Source: an uncultured Caulobacterales bacterium
Lineage (GTDB): Bacteria; Pseudomonadota; Alphaproteobacteria; Caulobacterales; Caulobacteraceae
Reading direction: 5' to 3'
Assembly (NCBI GenBank): GCA_903884425.1
Contig: CAISEP010000014.1
Coordinates: 248,001-312,000, forward strand
Length of the DNA: 64,000 nucleotides
Shown here: positions 17,856 to 27,004 of the stretch, one piece after another
How the letters are laid out: every line of letters begins with the position of its first letter
How positions within the stretch are numbered: the stretch's first letter is position 1
Made by a program: the position numbers and the translations under genes
The notes under the pieces: generated by a model
Database searches by the model: none
What the model was told of the DNA's origin: nothing
What the model saw: the letters and a program-made list of their open reading frames with translations, nothing else

Positions 17856-18506
17856 ATGTCTGTCGATTTCGCCGCTGCAAGACTGAACATGGTGGACAGC
17901 CAGGTGCGCACCAACGACGTGCCGGACCGGGTCATCCAGGATGCCATGGGCGCTGCGCCGCGGGAGCGGTTCTGCCCGGCGGGTCACGACTATCTCGCCT
18001 ATGCCGATGCCGAGATCGAATATGCGCCTGGCTGGTGCCTGCTGACCCCGCGGGACATGGCCAAGCTGCTGCACGCGCTTAGCCCCCGGGCCGGGGAACG
18101 GGCCCTGTGCATCGCCGCGCCCTATGCGGCCATGGTGCTGGCCACCATCGGCCTCGACGTGACCCTGCGCCTGCCCGCCGGGGCGGCCCGCCAGACCGCC
18201 GACAAGGCGCTGGCCGGCTACGACCTCCACACCGATGCCGGCGAGCTTCTGGTGCCGCCGAGCCAGGGCTACGACCTGGTGGTGGTGGAAGGGGCCGTGG
18301 CCGAAGTTCCGGCGGCCTGGTTCGAGGCGCTGAACAGGTCGGAGCGGGCCGGGGCGCGGCTCGGCGTCATCCAGCGGAACGGACCGGTGGGCAAGGCCTT
18401 GGTCCATGTCCGCTCGGCAGACGGGGTGATCGGCCGTCGGGAAGTGTTCGACGCCACGCCGTCCTGGCTTCCGGGGTGCGAACCGGTGGCCAGCTTCGCC
18501 TTCTGA
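17856..18506 (+). CDS. protein-L-isoaspartate O-methyltransferase family protein
   Basis: A 216-residue member of the PCMT-like family, which in this clade lies next to the tolC/popZ/valS region. The N-terminus FAAARLNMVDSQVRTNDVPD and PRERFCPAGHDYLAYAD are typical. The SAM-binding glycine loop is degenerate here (ALCIAAPYAAMVLATIGLDV instead of a G-x-G-x-G run), so methyl transfer is doubtful; many members of this subgroup differ in the same way. No clear ribosome site precedes ATG 17856, but conserved sequence begins there. It is transcribed towards popZ. Confidence 0.85.
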   Translation: MSVDFAAARLNMVDSQVRTNDVPDRVIQDAMGAAPRERFCPAGHDYLAYADAEIEYAPGWCLLTPRDMAKLLHALSPRAGERALCIAAPYAAMVLATIGLDVTLRLPAGAARQTADKALAGYDLHTDAGELLVPPSQGYDLVVVEGAVAEVPAAWFEALNRSERAGARLGVIQRNGPVGKALVHVRSADGVIGRREVFDATPSWLPGCEPVASFAF

Positions 18507-18645
18507 TTCGCCCCAGCGGGGAGGTTTGTCGCCTGACGCGGGCGGTCGGAGCGGCAATTTTTCGCCTTATGGGCGCAAGCCCGTCCGTGGAAAGCTCTCG
18601 TTTACGGTTTTCGCACAGACACTTGGTCGGATTTTCGCAATTCCC

Positions 18646-18675
18646 TTGGCAGAGCGATCCGGGTCATCCTAGGCT
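18646..18675 (+). promoter_or_regulatory. possible popZ promoter
   Basis: TTGGCA, 18-base spacer, TAGGCT, 39 bases before the popZ start. Weak -10; offered as a candidate only. Confidence 0.28.
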
Positions 18676-18714
18676 CGGCCGGTCTTCTCAACTCAGACGC
18701 GCGGTACCCACGCC

Positions 18715-19278
18715 ATGACTGACACATCGGCCCAAGAACCGACGATGGAAGAGATCCTGGCCTCCATCCGCCGGATCATTTCGGAAGACGACGCCCCGGC
18801 CGCCGAACCGGCACCCGCGCCGGAGGCCCCCGTGGCCGCGGCACCGGAGCCGGTGCCGGCCCCGGCCCCTGCGCCCGTGGTGGTGCCCGAGCCCGTGGCG
18901 GAGGACATTCTCGATCTGACCGAGCCTGTGGCCGCCCCGGCACCGCCGCCCGCACCCGCACCCGCGCCGGTCATGGCCGACTTCGACGACATCGAGATAA
19001 TGCCGCGGGAACCGGTCCGTCATCCGGAACCGTCCTTCGCGGCATCGGCCCCGGAGGACACGCTGCTGTCGCGGACGGTGGCCGAGTCGGCCGCCAGCCA
19101 TTTCGGCAGCCTCGCCCAGACGGTGTTCATGCCGGGGGAGGGCCGCACCCTCGAGGACGTGGTCAAGGACCTGCTGCGGCCCCTGCTGAAGGAGTGGCTG
19201 GACAGCCACCTGACGGCAATCGTCGAAGCGACGGTCCAGTCCGAGGTTGAGCGGATCTCCCGCCGCCGCGTATACTAG
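18715..19278 (+). CDS. popZ: PopZ-type polar organising protein (DUF2497)
   Basis: A 187-residue protein with the three-part PopZ layout. The N-terminal client-binding helix is EPTMEEILASIRRIISEDD. A Pro/Ala/Glu-rich disordered middle follows (residues ~22-95, dense in PAP/APEP repeats). The C-terminal oligomerisation helices are GRTLEDVVKDLLRPLLKEWL and HLTAIVEATVQSEVERISRR. In Caulobacter PopZ forms a polar condensate that anchors chromosome origins and regulators. Gene order pcm-popZ-valS is family-typical except that tolC is not between pcm and popZ. The acidic linker length is within the usual range. Confidence 0.9.
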   Translation: MTDTSAQEPTMEEILASIRRIISEDDAPAAEPAPAPEAPVAAAPEPVPAPAPAPVVVPEPVAEDILDLTEPVAAPAPPPAPAPAPVMADFDDIEIMPREPVRHPEPSFAASAPEDTLLSRTVAESAASHFGSLAQTVFMPGEGRTLEDVVKDLLRPLLKEWLDSHLTAIVEATVQSEVERISRRRVY

Positions 19279-19390
19279 GCGCAACATTTCGTTGGCGGGG
19301 CCCGGCCGGGCTCCGTTCCGCCGCCCGCTGTCTCCGAACAGCCCACTAGGAAAGCAGGCGACGCTGAGACCCAGCGCCGCCTGATCTGCA

Positions 19391-22075
19391 ATGCTCGAGA
19401 AGATCTTCGACCCCAAGGCCCTGGAACCCGTGCTGTACGAGCGCTGGGAGAAATCCGGCGCGTTCTCCCCCGAACCCGCCCTGAAGCGCGATCCCCAGGC
19501 CCGGCCCTACTGCATCGTCATCCCGCCGCCCAATGTGACGGGATCGCTGCACATCGGCCACGCCCTGAACCAGACCCTGCAGGACGTGCTGGCCCGCTAT
19601 CACCGGATGCGGGGGGAGGCGGTCTTGTGGCTGCCCGGCTCCGATCACGCCGGCATCGCCACCCAGATGGTGGTGGAGCGCCAGCTGGCCGCCGCCGGCA
19701 ACATGACCCGGCGGGAGCTGGGCCGCGACGCCTTCCTCGAGAAGGTCTGGGCCTGGAAGGCGGAGTCCGGCGGCACCATCACCCGGCAGATGCGTCGGCT
19801 GGGGGCGTCCTGCGACTGGAGCCGGGAACGCTTCACCCTGGACGAGGGCCTGTCCGCCGCGGTGCGCAAGGTGTTCGTCACCCTGCACAAGCAGGGGCTG
19901 ATCTATCGGGACAAGCGACTGGTGAACTGGGACCCGCAGTTCCAGACGGCGATCTCCGACCTCGAGGTGGAGACCCGCGAGGTCCAGGGGAAGATGTGGC
20001 ACTTCGCCTATCCCCTGGAGGGCGAGCCCATCGACGGGGTGAGCGAGATCGTCATCGCCACCACCCGGCCGGAGACCATGCTGGGGGACGGTGCCGTGGC
20101 CGTGCACCCGGACGACCCGCGCTACACCAAGTTCGTCGGTCGCATGGTGCGTCTGCCCATCGCAGACCGGCTGATCCCCATCGTGGCCGACCCCTATCCG
20201 GACCCGGAAAAGGGCTCCGGCGCCGTGAAGATCACCCCCGCCCACGACTTCAACGACTTCGAGGTGGGCAAGCGGCACAACCTGCCCCTGATCAACCTGT
20301 TCGACGCCTTCGCTCGCCTGAACGAGAACACGCCGGAGCGGTTCCGCGGCGTGGACCGCTATACCGCCCGCAAGATGATCATCGAGGAGATCGAGGCGCT
20401 GGGCCTGTTGCGGGAGGTGGAGGACAAGCTGATCGCCCAGCCCTTCGGCGACCGCTCCGGCGTGGTGATCGAGCCCTATCTGACCGACCAGTGGTACGTG
20501 GACGCCAAGACCCTGGCCCAGCCCGCCATCAAGGCGGTGGAAACCGGCCAGATGGTGTTCGAGCCGGAGAACTGGTCCAAGACCTATTACGAGTGGATGC
20601 GCAACATCGAGCCCTGGTGCGTGTCGCGCCAGCTCTGGTGGGGCCATCGCATCCCGGCCTGGTTCGGGCCGGACGGAACCATCTTCGTCGAGGAGAGCGA
20701 GGCCGAGGCCCTGGCCGCCGCCCGGGCCCACTACGGCCAGGACACCGCGCTCACCCAGGACGAGGACGTGCTCGACACCTGGTTCTCCTCGGCGCTCTGG
20801 CCGTTCTCGACCCTGGGCTGGCCGGAAAAGACGCAGGACCTGGAACGGTTCTATCCCACCTCGGCCCTGGTCACGAGCTTCGACATCATCTTCTTCTGGG
20901 TGGCCCGGATGATGATGATGGGCCTGCACTTCATGGGGGAGGTCCCCTTCCGCACGGTCTTCATCAATGCCCTGGTCCGCGACGAGAAGGGCCAGAAGAT
21001 GTCCAAGTCCAAGGGCAACGTGATCGACCCGCTGGATCTGGTGGACACCTACGGGGCCGATGCGCTGCGTTTCACCCTGACGGCCATGTCGGGTCAGGCG
21101 CGGGACATCAAGCTGTCCACCCAGCGGGTGGAGGGCTATCGGAACTTCTGCACCAAGCTGTGGAACGCCGCGCGCTTCTGCCAGATGAACGAATGCGTTG
21201 CCGTGGCCGATTTCGATCCGGGCAGCGTCAAGGAAACCGTCAATCGCTGGATCCGCGGCGAGACCGTGCGGACGGAGGCCGAGGTCACGCGGGCGCTGGA
21301 GGCCATGGCCTTCGATGAGGCGGCCCAGGCCCTCTACCGCTTCATCTGGAACGTGCTCTGCGACTGGTACCTGGAACTGGCCAAGCCGATCCTCAATGGG
21401 GACGACGAGGCCGCCAAGGCGGAGACCCGGGCCATGGCCGCCTGGACCCTGGACCAGGCCCTGTTGATGCTGCACCCGGTGGCCCCGTTCCTGACCGAGG
21501 CCCTGTGGGAACAGATCGCCGAATTCGGCCCGAAGCGGACCTCCATGCTGATCGAGGCCAGCTGGCCGAACCTGCCGGACAGCTGGATCGATGCCGACGC
21601 CGCCGACGAGATCGACTGGATCATCGAACTGGTGAACGAGGTCCGCTCGATTCGCGCCGAGATGAACGTGCCGCCGTCGGCCCGGGCCCCGCTGGTGCTC
21701 GTCGGGGCCGACAGCCGGACCCAGGGCCGGGCGGCCCGGCAGCGGGACCGCCTGTGCACCCTGGCCCGCCTTGATTCGATCCGGTTCGCGGACCAGGCCC
21801 CGGCCGGTGCCGTGCAGTTCGTCATCGGTGAGTCCACCGGCTGCCTCTCCATTGCCGAGTTCATCGATCTGGGCGCGGAGCGGGCCCGTCTGACCAAGGC
21901 CCTGGCCGGTCTGGACGGGGATATCGCCCGGGTGCGCAAGAAGCTCGACAATGCCGAGTTCATGGCCAAGGCCCCGGAAGCGGTGGTGGCGGAGAACCGG
22001 GAGAAGCTGGCCGAGGCCGAGGCCGCCAAGGCCAAGATGGCCGCGGCGCTGGCCCGTCTGGCCGCCGTCGGCTGA
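19391..22075 (+). CDS. valS: valyl-tRNA synthetase
   Basis: Charges tRNA-Val. The 894 residues carry the class I signatures PPPNVTGSLHIGHALN (HIGH) and KMSKSKGNVIDP (KMSKS), the CP1 editing domain (TTRPETMLGDGAVAVHPDD), the WYVDAKTLAQPA block, the anticodon-binding domain and a C-terminal coiled coil (ERARLTKALAGLDGDIARVR onwards). Length is normal for the bacterial enzyme. It follows popZ by 112 bases. Confidence 0.98.
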   Translation: MLEKIFDPKALEPVLYERWEKSGAFSPEPALKRDPQARPYCIVIPPPNVTGSLHIGHALNQTLQDVLARYHRMRGEAVLWLPGSDHAGIATQMVVERQLAAAGNMTRRELGRDAFLEKVWAWKAESGGTITRQMRRLGASCDWSRERFTLDEGLSAAVRKVFVTLHKQGLIYRDKRLVNWDPQFQTAISDLEVETREVQGKMWHFAYPLEGEPIDGVSEIVIATTRPETMLGDGAVAVHPDDPRYTKFVGRMVRLPIADRLIPIVADPYPDPEKGSGAVKITPAHDFNDFEVGKRHNLPLINLFDAFARLNENTPERFRGVDRYTARKMIIEEIEALGLLREVEDKLIAQPFGDRSGVVIEPYLTDQWYVDAKTLAQPAIKAVETGQMVFEPENWSKTYYEWMRNIEPWCVSRQLWWGHRIPAWFGPDGTIFVEESEAEALAAARAHYGQDTALTQDEDVLDTWFSSALWPFSTLGWPEKTQDLERFYPTSALVTSFDIIFFWVARMMMMGLHFMGEVPFRTVFINALVRDEKGQKMSKSKGNVIDPLDLVDTYGADALRFTLTAMSGQARDIKLSTQRVEGYRNFCTKLWNAARFCQMNECVAVADFDPGSVKETVNRWIRGETVRTEAEVTRALEAMAFDEAAQALYRFIWNVLCDWYLELAKPILNGDDEAAKAETRAMAAWTLDQALLMLHPVAPFLTEALWEQIAEFGPKRTSMLIEASWPNLPDSWIDADAADEIDWIIELVNEVRSIRAEMNVPPSARAPLVLVGADSRTQGRAARQRDRLCTLARLDSIRFADQAPAGAVQFVIGESTGCLSIAEFIDLGAERARLTKALAGLDGDIARVRKKLDNAEFMAKAPEAVVAENREKLAEAEAAKAKMAAALARLAAVG

Positions 22076-22183
22076 AACTTGGCGTAACGCCGTTTACAAG
22101 CCGTGGCCGGGCATGCTTCCTGAGCCGCGAAACGCTGCGCCGTCCCCAATGAGCGCAGCGGCGACCCGACCGGAGGACCTGTC

Positions 22184-23932
22184 ATGACCACCGCTGCATC
22201 CGACACCGCGCCCGCCCGCCCGTGGCCCGTCATCTCCATTGCCGAGGCCCACGCCCTGCTGACCCAGCCGGGCTCTCCCTTCGAGATGGAGACCCTGACC
22301 ATCCGCGGCCGCGCCACCCGGGTGTGGAAGAATGCTCCGTCCGACCTGCGCAGCGAGGTGACCGCGTCCCGCGCCTTCGCCGACCGGACCTTCCTGGTCT
22401 ACGAGAACGAGCGAGTCACCTTCGAGGCCTTCCACCGGGCCGTGGCCCATCTGGCGGCCCGCCTGATCGCCGACGGCGTGAAGAAGGGCGACCGGGTGGC
22501 CGTGGTCATGCGCAACCTGCCCGAATGGCCGGTAGCCTTCTATGCGGCCATTTCCGTGGGGGCCATTGTCACGCCCCTGAACGCCTGGTGGACCGGGCCG
22601 GAGCTGGAATACGGCCTGTCCGATTCGGGCTCCAAGGTCTGCCTGATCGATGCCGAACGCTGGGAGCGCATCGTCGAGCACGTGCACAACTGTCCCGAGC
22701 TGAAGAAGGTCTATGTCAGCCGCCGGGTGGAGGAGGAAGCCCACCCCATGGTGGAGCGCCTCGAGGCCGTGATCGGCGGCCCCAATGACTGGGCGTCCCT
22801 CAGCGACCTGCCGCTGCCTGACGTGGCCATCAGCCCCGATGACGAGGCGACGATCTTCTATACCTCCGGCACCACCGGAAAGCCGAAGGGGGCGCTGGCC
22901 ACCCACCGGAACATCACCTCCAACGTCATCGCCTCTGCCTTTTCCGGGGCCCGGTCGCTGATCCGGCGGGGGGATCCGATCCCCGCCCCGGACCCGAATG
23001 CCCCGCAGCGGACCATGCTGCTGTCCGTGCCGTTCTTCCATGCCACCGGCTGCTTCGCCATCCTGTCGCCCACCCTGGTGAGTGGCGGCAAGATCGTGCT
23101 GCTGCACAAGTGGGACCCGGTGAAGGCCTTCCAGGTGATCGAGCGGGAGAAGGTCAATCTGGCGGGCGGCGTGCCCACCATCGCCTGGCAGCTCATCGAG
23201 CATCCGGAGCGGGAGAACTACGACCTGTCGAGCCTGGAGAGCGTGTCCTATGGCGGCGCGCCGTCGGCACCGGAACTGGTGCGCAAGATCCGGGAGACCT
23301 TCCCCAACTCCTTCCCCGGCAACGGCTGGGGCATGACCGAGACCTCCGCCACCTTCACCCACCATGCGGCGGAGGACTATCTGAACCGTCCCGACAGCTG
23401 CGGGCCCGCCGTGCCGGTGTGCGACATGAAGATCGTCGGTCCCGACGGCGAGGAACTGGGCCCCAACCAGGTGGGTGAACTCTATGGCCGCGGCCCGAAC
23501 GTGGTGATCGGTTACTGGAACAAGCCCGAGGCCACGGCCCAGACCTTCATCGACGGCTGGGTCCGCACCGGTGACCTGGCGCGGATCGACGAGGAAGGCT
23601 TCTGCTTCATCATCGACCGGGCCAAGGACATGTTGATCCGCGGCGGCGAGAACATCTACTGCATCGAGGTGGAGAACGCCCTCTACGAGCATCCGGCGGT
23701 GATGGATGCGGGCGTCGTCGGCATTCCGCACAAGACCCTGGGCGAGGAGCCCGGGGCCGTGGTCACCCTGAAGCCGGGGGCGGAGGCGTCGGAGGCGGAG
23801 CTGCGCGGCTTCGTGGCTGACCGGCTCGCGGCCTTCAAGGTGCCGGTGAAGGTCGTGTTCATGACCGAGACCCTGCCGCGCAACGCCAACGGCAAGATCC
23901 TCAAGAACGAGCTGAAGAAGCTGTTCGCCTGA
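22184..23932 (+). CDS. AMP-forming acyl-CoA synthetase / class I adenylate-forming enzyme
   Basis: Activates a carboxylic acid as acyl-AMP and then acyl-CoA. The 582 residues contain the P-loop-like IFYTSGTTGKPKGALATH, GGVPTIAWQLIE, NGWGMTETSA, the hinge GWVRTGDLARIDEEGF and the catalytic Lys near the end in PRNANGKILKNELKKLF. GGAGGA lies seven bases before the ATG. It fits the long- or medium-chain fatty acid ligase group; substrate length is not readable. It is followed on the same strand by the methyltransferase genes. An acyl-CoA dehydrogenase and a CoA transferase occur elsewhere in the window but not as one operon. Confidence 0.93.
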   Translation: MTTAASDTAPARPWPVISIAEAHALLTQPGSPFEMETLTIRGRATRVWKNAPSDLRSEVTASRAFADRTFLVYENERVTFEAFHRAVAHLAARLIADGVKKGDRVAVVMRNLPEWPVAFYAAISVGAIVTPLNAWWTGPELEYGLSDSGSKVCLIDAERWERIVEHVHNCPELKKVYVSRRVEEEAHPMVERLEAVIGGPNDWASLSDLPLPDVAISPDDEATIFYTSGTTGKPKGALATHRNITSNVIASAFSGARSLIRRGDPIPAPDPNAPQRTMLLSVPFFHATGCFAILSPTLVSGGKIVLLHKWDPVKAFQVIEREKVNLAGGVPTIAWQLIEHPERENYDLSSLESVSYGGAPSAPELVRKIRETFPNSFPGNGWGMTETSATFTHHAAEDYLNRPDSCGPAVPVCDMKIVGPDGEELGPNQVGELYGRGPNVVIGYWNKPEATAQTFIDGWVRTGDLARIDEEGFCFIIDRAKDMLIRGGENIYCIEVENALYEHPAVMDAGVVGIPHKTLGEEPGAVVTLKPGAEASEAELRGFVADRLAAFKVPVKVVFMTETLPRNANGKILKNELKKLFA

Positions 23933-23997
23933 GGTCCCGAGCGATCGTCGGGGGAGCGGGCCATTGATCTGCAGGCCGTGACGTGACACGCCACGGC

Positions 23998-25287
23998 ATG
24001 CGCCGAACCCGACCCGTTGCCAGCCCGCCCGACGGTCCCGTCCTGGACCTCTCCATCGTCGCCATGGGCGGGGAGGGGGAGGGCATCGCCCTCCTGCCCG
24101 ACGGCAGCCGGGTCTATGTGCCCCTGACCCTGCCGGGAGAGACCGTGCAGGCCCGGCGCAGCGGCGAGCGCGGGACGCTTGTCGCCGTCACCACGCCCAG
24201 CGCCGATCGCGTGGAGCCGCCTTGCGCGCATTTCGGCCTGTGCGGCGGCTGTGCCATCCAGCACTGGTCCCCCGCTGCCGGTCTCGCCTGGAAGGTCGAG
24301 CGCCTGCGCCAGACCCTGGAGCGGGAGCGGCTGGAGACGGACATCCTTCCGGCCTTTGCAGCAAGCCCGGGCCAGAGACGGCGCCTGGCCCTGCACGCCC
24401 GGCGCGGGCCTAGGCGGGACGAGGCAGTGCTGGGCTTCAAGGGACGGCGAAGCTGGGACGTGATCGGGGTCGAGGCCTGCACGGTCGCCGTTCCCGCCCT
24501 GAACGCGGCCCTGCCCGCCCTGCGACGTCTGGGCGCGGTGTTCCTCGAGCGCCCCAAGTCCGCACCGACCCTGCATGTGACCCTGACCGAGACCGGGCTG
24601 GACGTGGATGTGACCGGCGTGGAGGCGAAGGGCGGCGGCCTGTCCGCCGATGCCCGCCGCCGGGCCGCCGACATTGCCGCGGCGGCGGACCTGGCGCGGG
24701 TGACCCTGGCGGGGGAAATGCTCTATCAGGCCCGCCAGCCGGTGGTGGCCTTCGGTGCCGGACGGGTGAACCTGCCCCCCGGGGGCTTCCTGCAGGCCTG
24801 TGCCGGGGCGGAAGCGGTGATGGTGGCCGAGGCCTGCGCCGCCGTCGCCGGTGCCCGCAAGATCGCCGACCTGTTCTGCGGGGCGGGGGCCTTCACCTTC
24901 CCCCTGGCGGCCGTGGCCCCGGTCCTGGCGGCGGATGCGAGTGAGGCCTCGATTGCCGCCCTGCGGACCGCGCTGGCGGGGGCCCCGGGGCTGAAGACGG
25001 TCACGCCGGTCTGCCGCGACCTGTTCCGGCGGCCCTATTCCGACAAGGAGCTGAAGGGCATCGACGCCATCGTCTTCGACCCGCCCCGTGCGGGTGCGGT
25101 GGAACAGGCCGGGTCCATTGCCCGGTCGGGGGCCGCGACCGTGGTCGGCGTGTCCTGCAACCCGGCCACCTTCGTGCGGGATGCCGCCTTGCTGGTCGCT
25201 GCCGGGTTCCGGCTGAAATCCCTCCGGCCGGTGGACCAGTTCCTGTGGTCGCCCCATATTGAGGTGGTCGGAGTCTTCGAAAGGTAG
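23998..25287 (+). CDS. RlmD/TrmA-type RNA (uracil-5-)methyltransferase
   Basis: Predicted to make 5-methyluridine in rRNA or tRNA with SAM. The 429 residues carry an N-terminal TRAM-like domain (AMGGEGEGIALLPDGSRVYV), a 4Fe-4S cluster motif PPCAHFGLCGGCAIQHW, the SAM loop KIADLFCGAGAFTFPLA, and the C-terminal motifs IVFDPPRAGA and GVSCNPATFVRD with the catalytic Cys. ATG 23998 is used; a GTG at 23983 is an alternative. It heads a run of three methyltransferase genes. The exact target base is not decidable without phylogeny. Confidence 0.92.
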   Translation: MRRTRPVASPPDGPVLDLSIVAMGGEGEGIALLPDGSRVYVPLTLPGETVQARRSGERGTLVAVTTPSADRVEPPCAHFGLCGGCAIQHWSPAAGLAWKVERLRQTLERERLETDILPAFAASPGQRRRLALHARRGPRRDEAVLGFKGRRSWDVIGVEACTVAVPALNAALPALRRLGAVFLERPKSAPTLHVTLTETGLDVDVTGVEAKGGGLSADARRRAADIAAAADLARVTLAGEMLYQARQPVVAFGAGRVNLPPGGFLQACAGAEAVMVAEACAAVAGARKIADLFCGAGAFTFPLAAVAPVLAADASEASIAALRTALAGAPGLKTVTPVCRDLFRRPYSDKELKGIDAIVFDPPRAGAVEQAGSIARSGAATVVGVSCNPATFVRDAALLVAAGFRLKSLRPVDQFLWSPHIEVVGVFER

Positions 25288-25294
25288 CCCTGCC

Positions 25295-26350
25295 ATGGTC
25301 GATACCGCCCGCCCGCGCCGCGCCTTTGCCACCGATGCCGCCGCCGCGTCGGGACTGTCGGCGGCCAAGGCGGTCTGGTGGACCCTGAACGGCCTTGCGG
25401 CGCGCAGCCTGGTCCGGCCCTCCTCCGGAGACGGTCGCCGCCCGGAGCGGATCTCCGCCCCGGCCCCGTCCCGGCAGGCCCTGACCCGCGCCTGGCTGGA
25501 GGCCTTCGTCAAGGATGCCGCCGACATCCGCGCCGGGCTCTATCCGGCGACCGAGCCAGTGGTGCCACCCGCAAGAGCGATGGCGCGGGCCATCGACTTT
25601 CTGGTGGATGCCCGGGCGGTCGACCGCCGTCGCCGGGCGCGGGATGGCGTCGAGGTGAGGGATGCGGTCAATTCCGACGCGTTTCCCGCCTATTACCGGC
25701 AGAATTTCCACTACCAGTCCGGCGGATGGTTCACCCGGGAGAGCGCCCGGCGCTACGAGTCCCAGGTGGAGGCCCTGTTTTCGGGTACCGTCGGGGCCAT
25801 GCGCCGCCGCGCGCTGTCGCTGCTCGCCCGGGCCCTCCGGTCGCGGGACCAGCGGGGCCTGGTGATCGTCGATGCCGCCTGTGGGGCCGGGGCCTTCCTG
25901 CAGGACCTGCGGGCGGCCTTTCCCCGGGCGACGGTGGTCGGGCTCGACCTGTCGGAGGCCTATCTGTCACAGGCCCGGGTCGGGGGGCAGACGGCCCGAA
26001 TCCAGGCGAATGTGGAGCAAATCCCTCTGGCAGATCAGACCGTTGACGCGATCACCTGCATCTATCTGTTCCACGAACTTCCGCCCCGCATCCGGCGGAT
26101 CGTGGCGGCGGAATTCGCCCGTGTGCTGCGCCCCGGCGGGGTGCTGGTGCTGGCGGATTCCGTTCAGGGAGCGGATCGCCCGGACCTGGAGCGGCTGCTG
26201 CAGGCCTTTCCGGTCTTCTTTCACGAGCCCTTCTATGACAGCTTCCAGACGGAGGACCTGCCCGCCCTGTTTGCAGAGGTGGGCCTGGTCCAGGATGACG
26301 AGGACATGGCCTTCCTGACCAAGGCCCGGCGCTTTCGCAAGCCGGGCTGA
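25295..26350 (+). CDS. class I SAM-dependent methyltransferase with an unusual N-terminal domain
   Basis: A 351-residue protein. The C-terminal ~170 residues form a Rossmann methyltransferase: IVDAACGAGAFLQDLR (SAM loop), VVGLDLSEAYLSQAR, ANVEQIPLADQTVDAITCIY and ARVLRPGGVLVLAD. The first ~180 residues are unlike standard methyltransferases, with an Arg/Ala-rich start and the distinctive NSDAFPAYYRQNFHYQSGGW block. That block is seen in a subset of 'methyltransferase domain' proteins of cyanobacteria and proteobacteria whose substrate is unknown. ATG 25295 lies seven bases after the RNA methyltransferase stop, so the two are probably co-transcribed. Confidence 0.85.
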   Translation: MVDTARPRRAFATDAAAASGLSAAKAVWWTLNGLAARSLVRPSSGDGRRPERISAPAPSRQALTRAWLEAFVKDAADIRAGLYPATEPVVPPARAMARAIDFLVDARAVDRRRRARDGVEVRDAVNSDAFPAYYRQNFHYQSGGWFTRESARRYESQVEALFSGTVGAMRRRALSLLARALRSRDQRGLVIVDAACGAGAFLQDLRAAFPRATVVGLDLSEAYLSQARVGGQTARIQANVEQIPLADQTVDAITCIYLFHELPPRIRRIVAAEFARVLRPGGVLVLADSVQGADRPDLERLLQAFPVFFHEPFYDSFQTEDLPALFAEVGLVQDDEDMAFLTKARRFRKPG

Positions 26351-26376
26351 GCCGGCGGCCGAGGGGGAGTGCGCCG

Positions 26377-26994
26377 ATGGGCTTCTATGACCGCTATATC
26401 GGGCCCGCATTGATCGCCTGTGCCTGTTCGGCGGGGCCCATCTCCCGCCAGCGGGAAAAGGTCGTGCCCCTGGCCAGCGGCGACGTGCTGGAACTGGGCA
26501 TGGGGGCGGGGGCCAATCTGCCCTTCTATGACCGGGAGCGGGTCACGGGCGTCTTTGCCGTGGAGCCCAACGCCTCCATGCGCCAGAGGGCGGAGAAGGT
26601 CGCGGCCGAAACCGCCCTTCCCGTGCATCTCATCGACGGGGTGGGGGAGCAGCTTCCCTACGAGACCGGCCGCTTCGACTGCGTGGTCTGCACCTATACC
26701 CTGTGCACGGTCCAGGACGTGGCCCGGACCCTGGCCGAGGCCCGCCGGGTGCTGAAGTCCGGTGGAAGGTTCCTGTTCTGCGAGCATGGCCGGGCCCCGG
26801 ACGCGGACGTCCTGCGCTGGCAGCGGCGGATCGAGCCCATCTGGAAGCCCATCGGCGGCGGCTGCCATCTGACCCGCCAGCCCGGGGCGGCGATCCGCGA
26901 AGCCGGGCTCTCCGTCAGCTGGCAGGAGCAGTTCTACCTGCCCGGCACGCCCCGGCCCATGGGCTGGACGGAGTGGGGCGAGGCGACCAGCTGA
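26377..26994 (+). CDS. small class I SAM-dependent methyltransferase (UbiE/METTL7-like)
   Basis: A 205-residue methyltransferase: GDVLELGMGAGANLPFYD (SAM loop), VFAVEPNASMRQRA, GVGEQLPYETGRFDCVVCTY and ARRVLKSGGRFLFCEHG. It ends IREAGLSVSWQEQFYLPGTP, the pattern of the METTL7/phospholipid-methyltransferase-like group. GGGGGAG lies seven bases before the ATG. It is the third methyltransferase in a row and is convergent with the acyl-CoA dehydrogenase gene, 10 bases apart, with no visible terminator in between. Small lipophilic or thiol substrates are likely but unproven. Confidence 0.9.
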   Translation: MGFYDRYIGPALIACACSAGPISRQREKVVPLASGDVLELGMGAGANLPFYDRERVTGVFAVEPNASMRQRAEKVAAETALPVHLIDGVGEQLPYETGRFDCVVCTYTLCTVQDVARTLAEARRVLKSGGRFLFCEHGRAPDADVLRWQRRIEPIWKPIGGGCHLTRQPGAAIREAGLSVSWQEQFYLPGTPRPMGWTEWGEATS

Positions 26995-27004
26995 TCCGCA
27001 CCGC

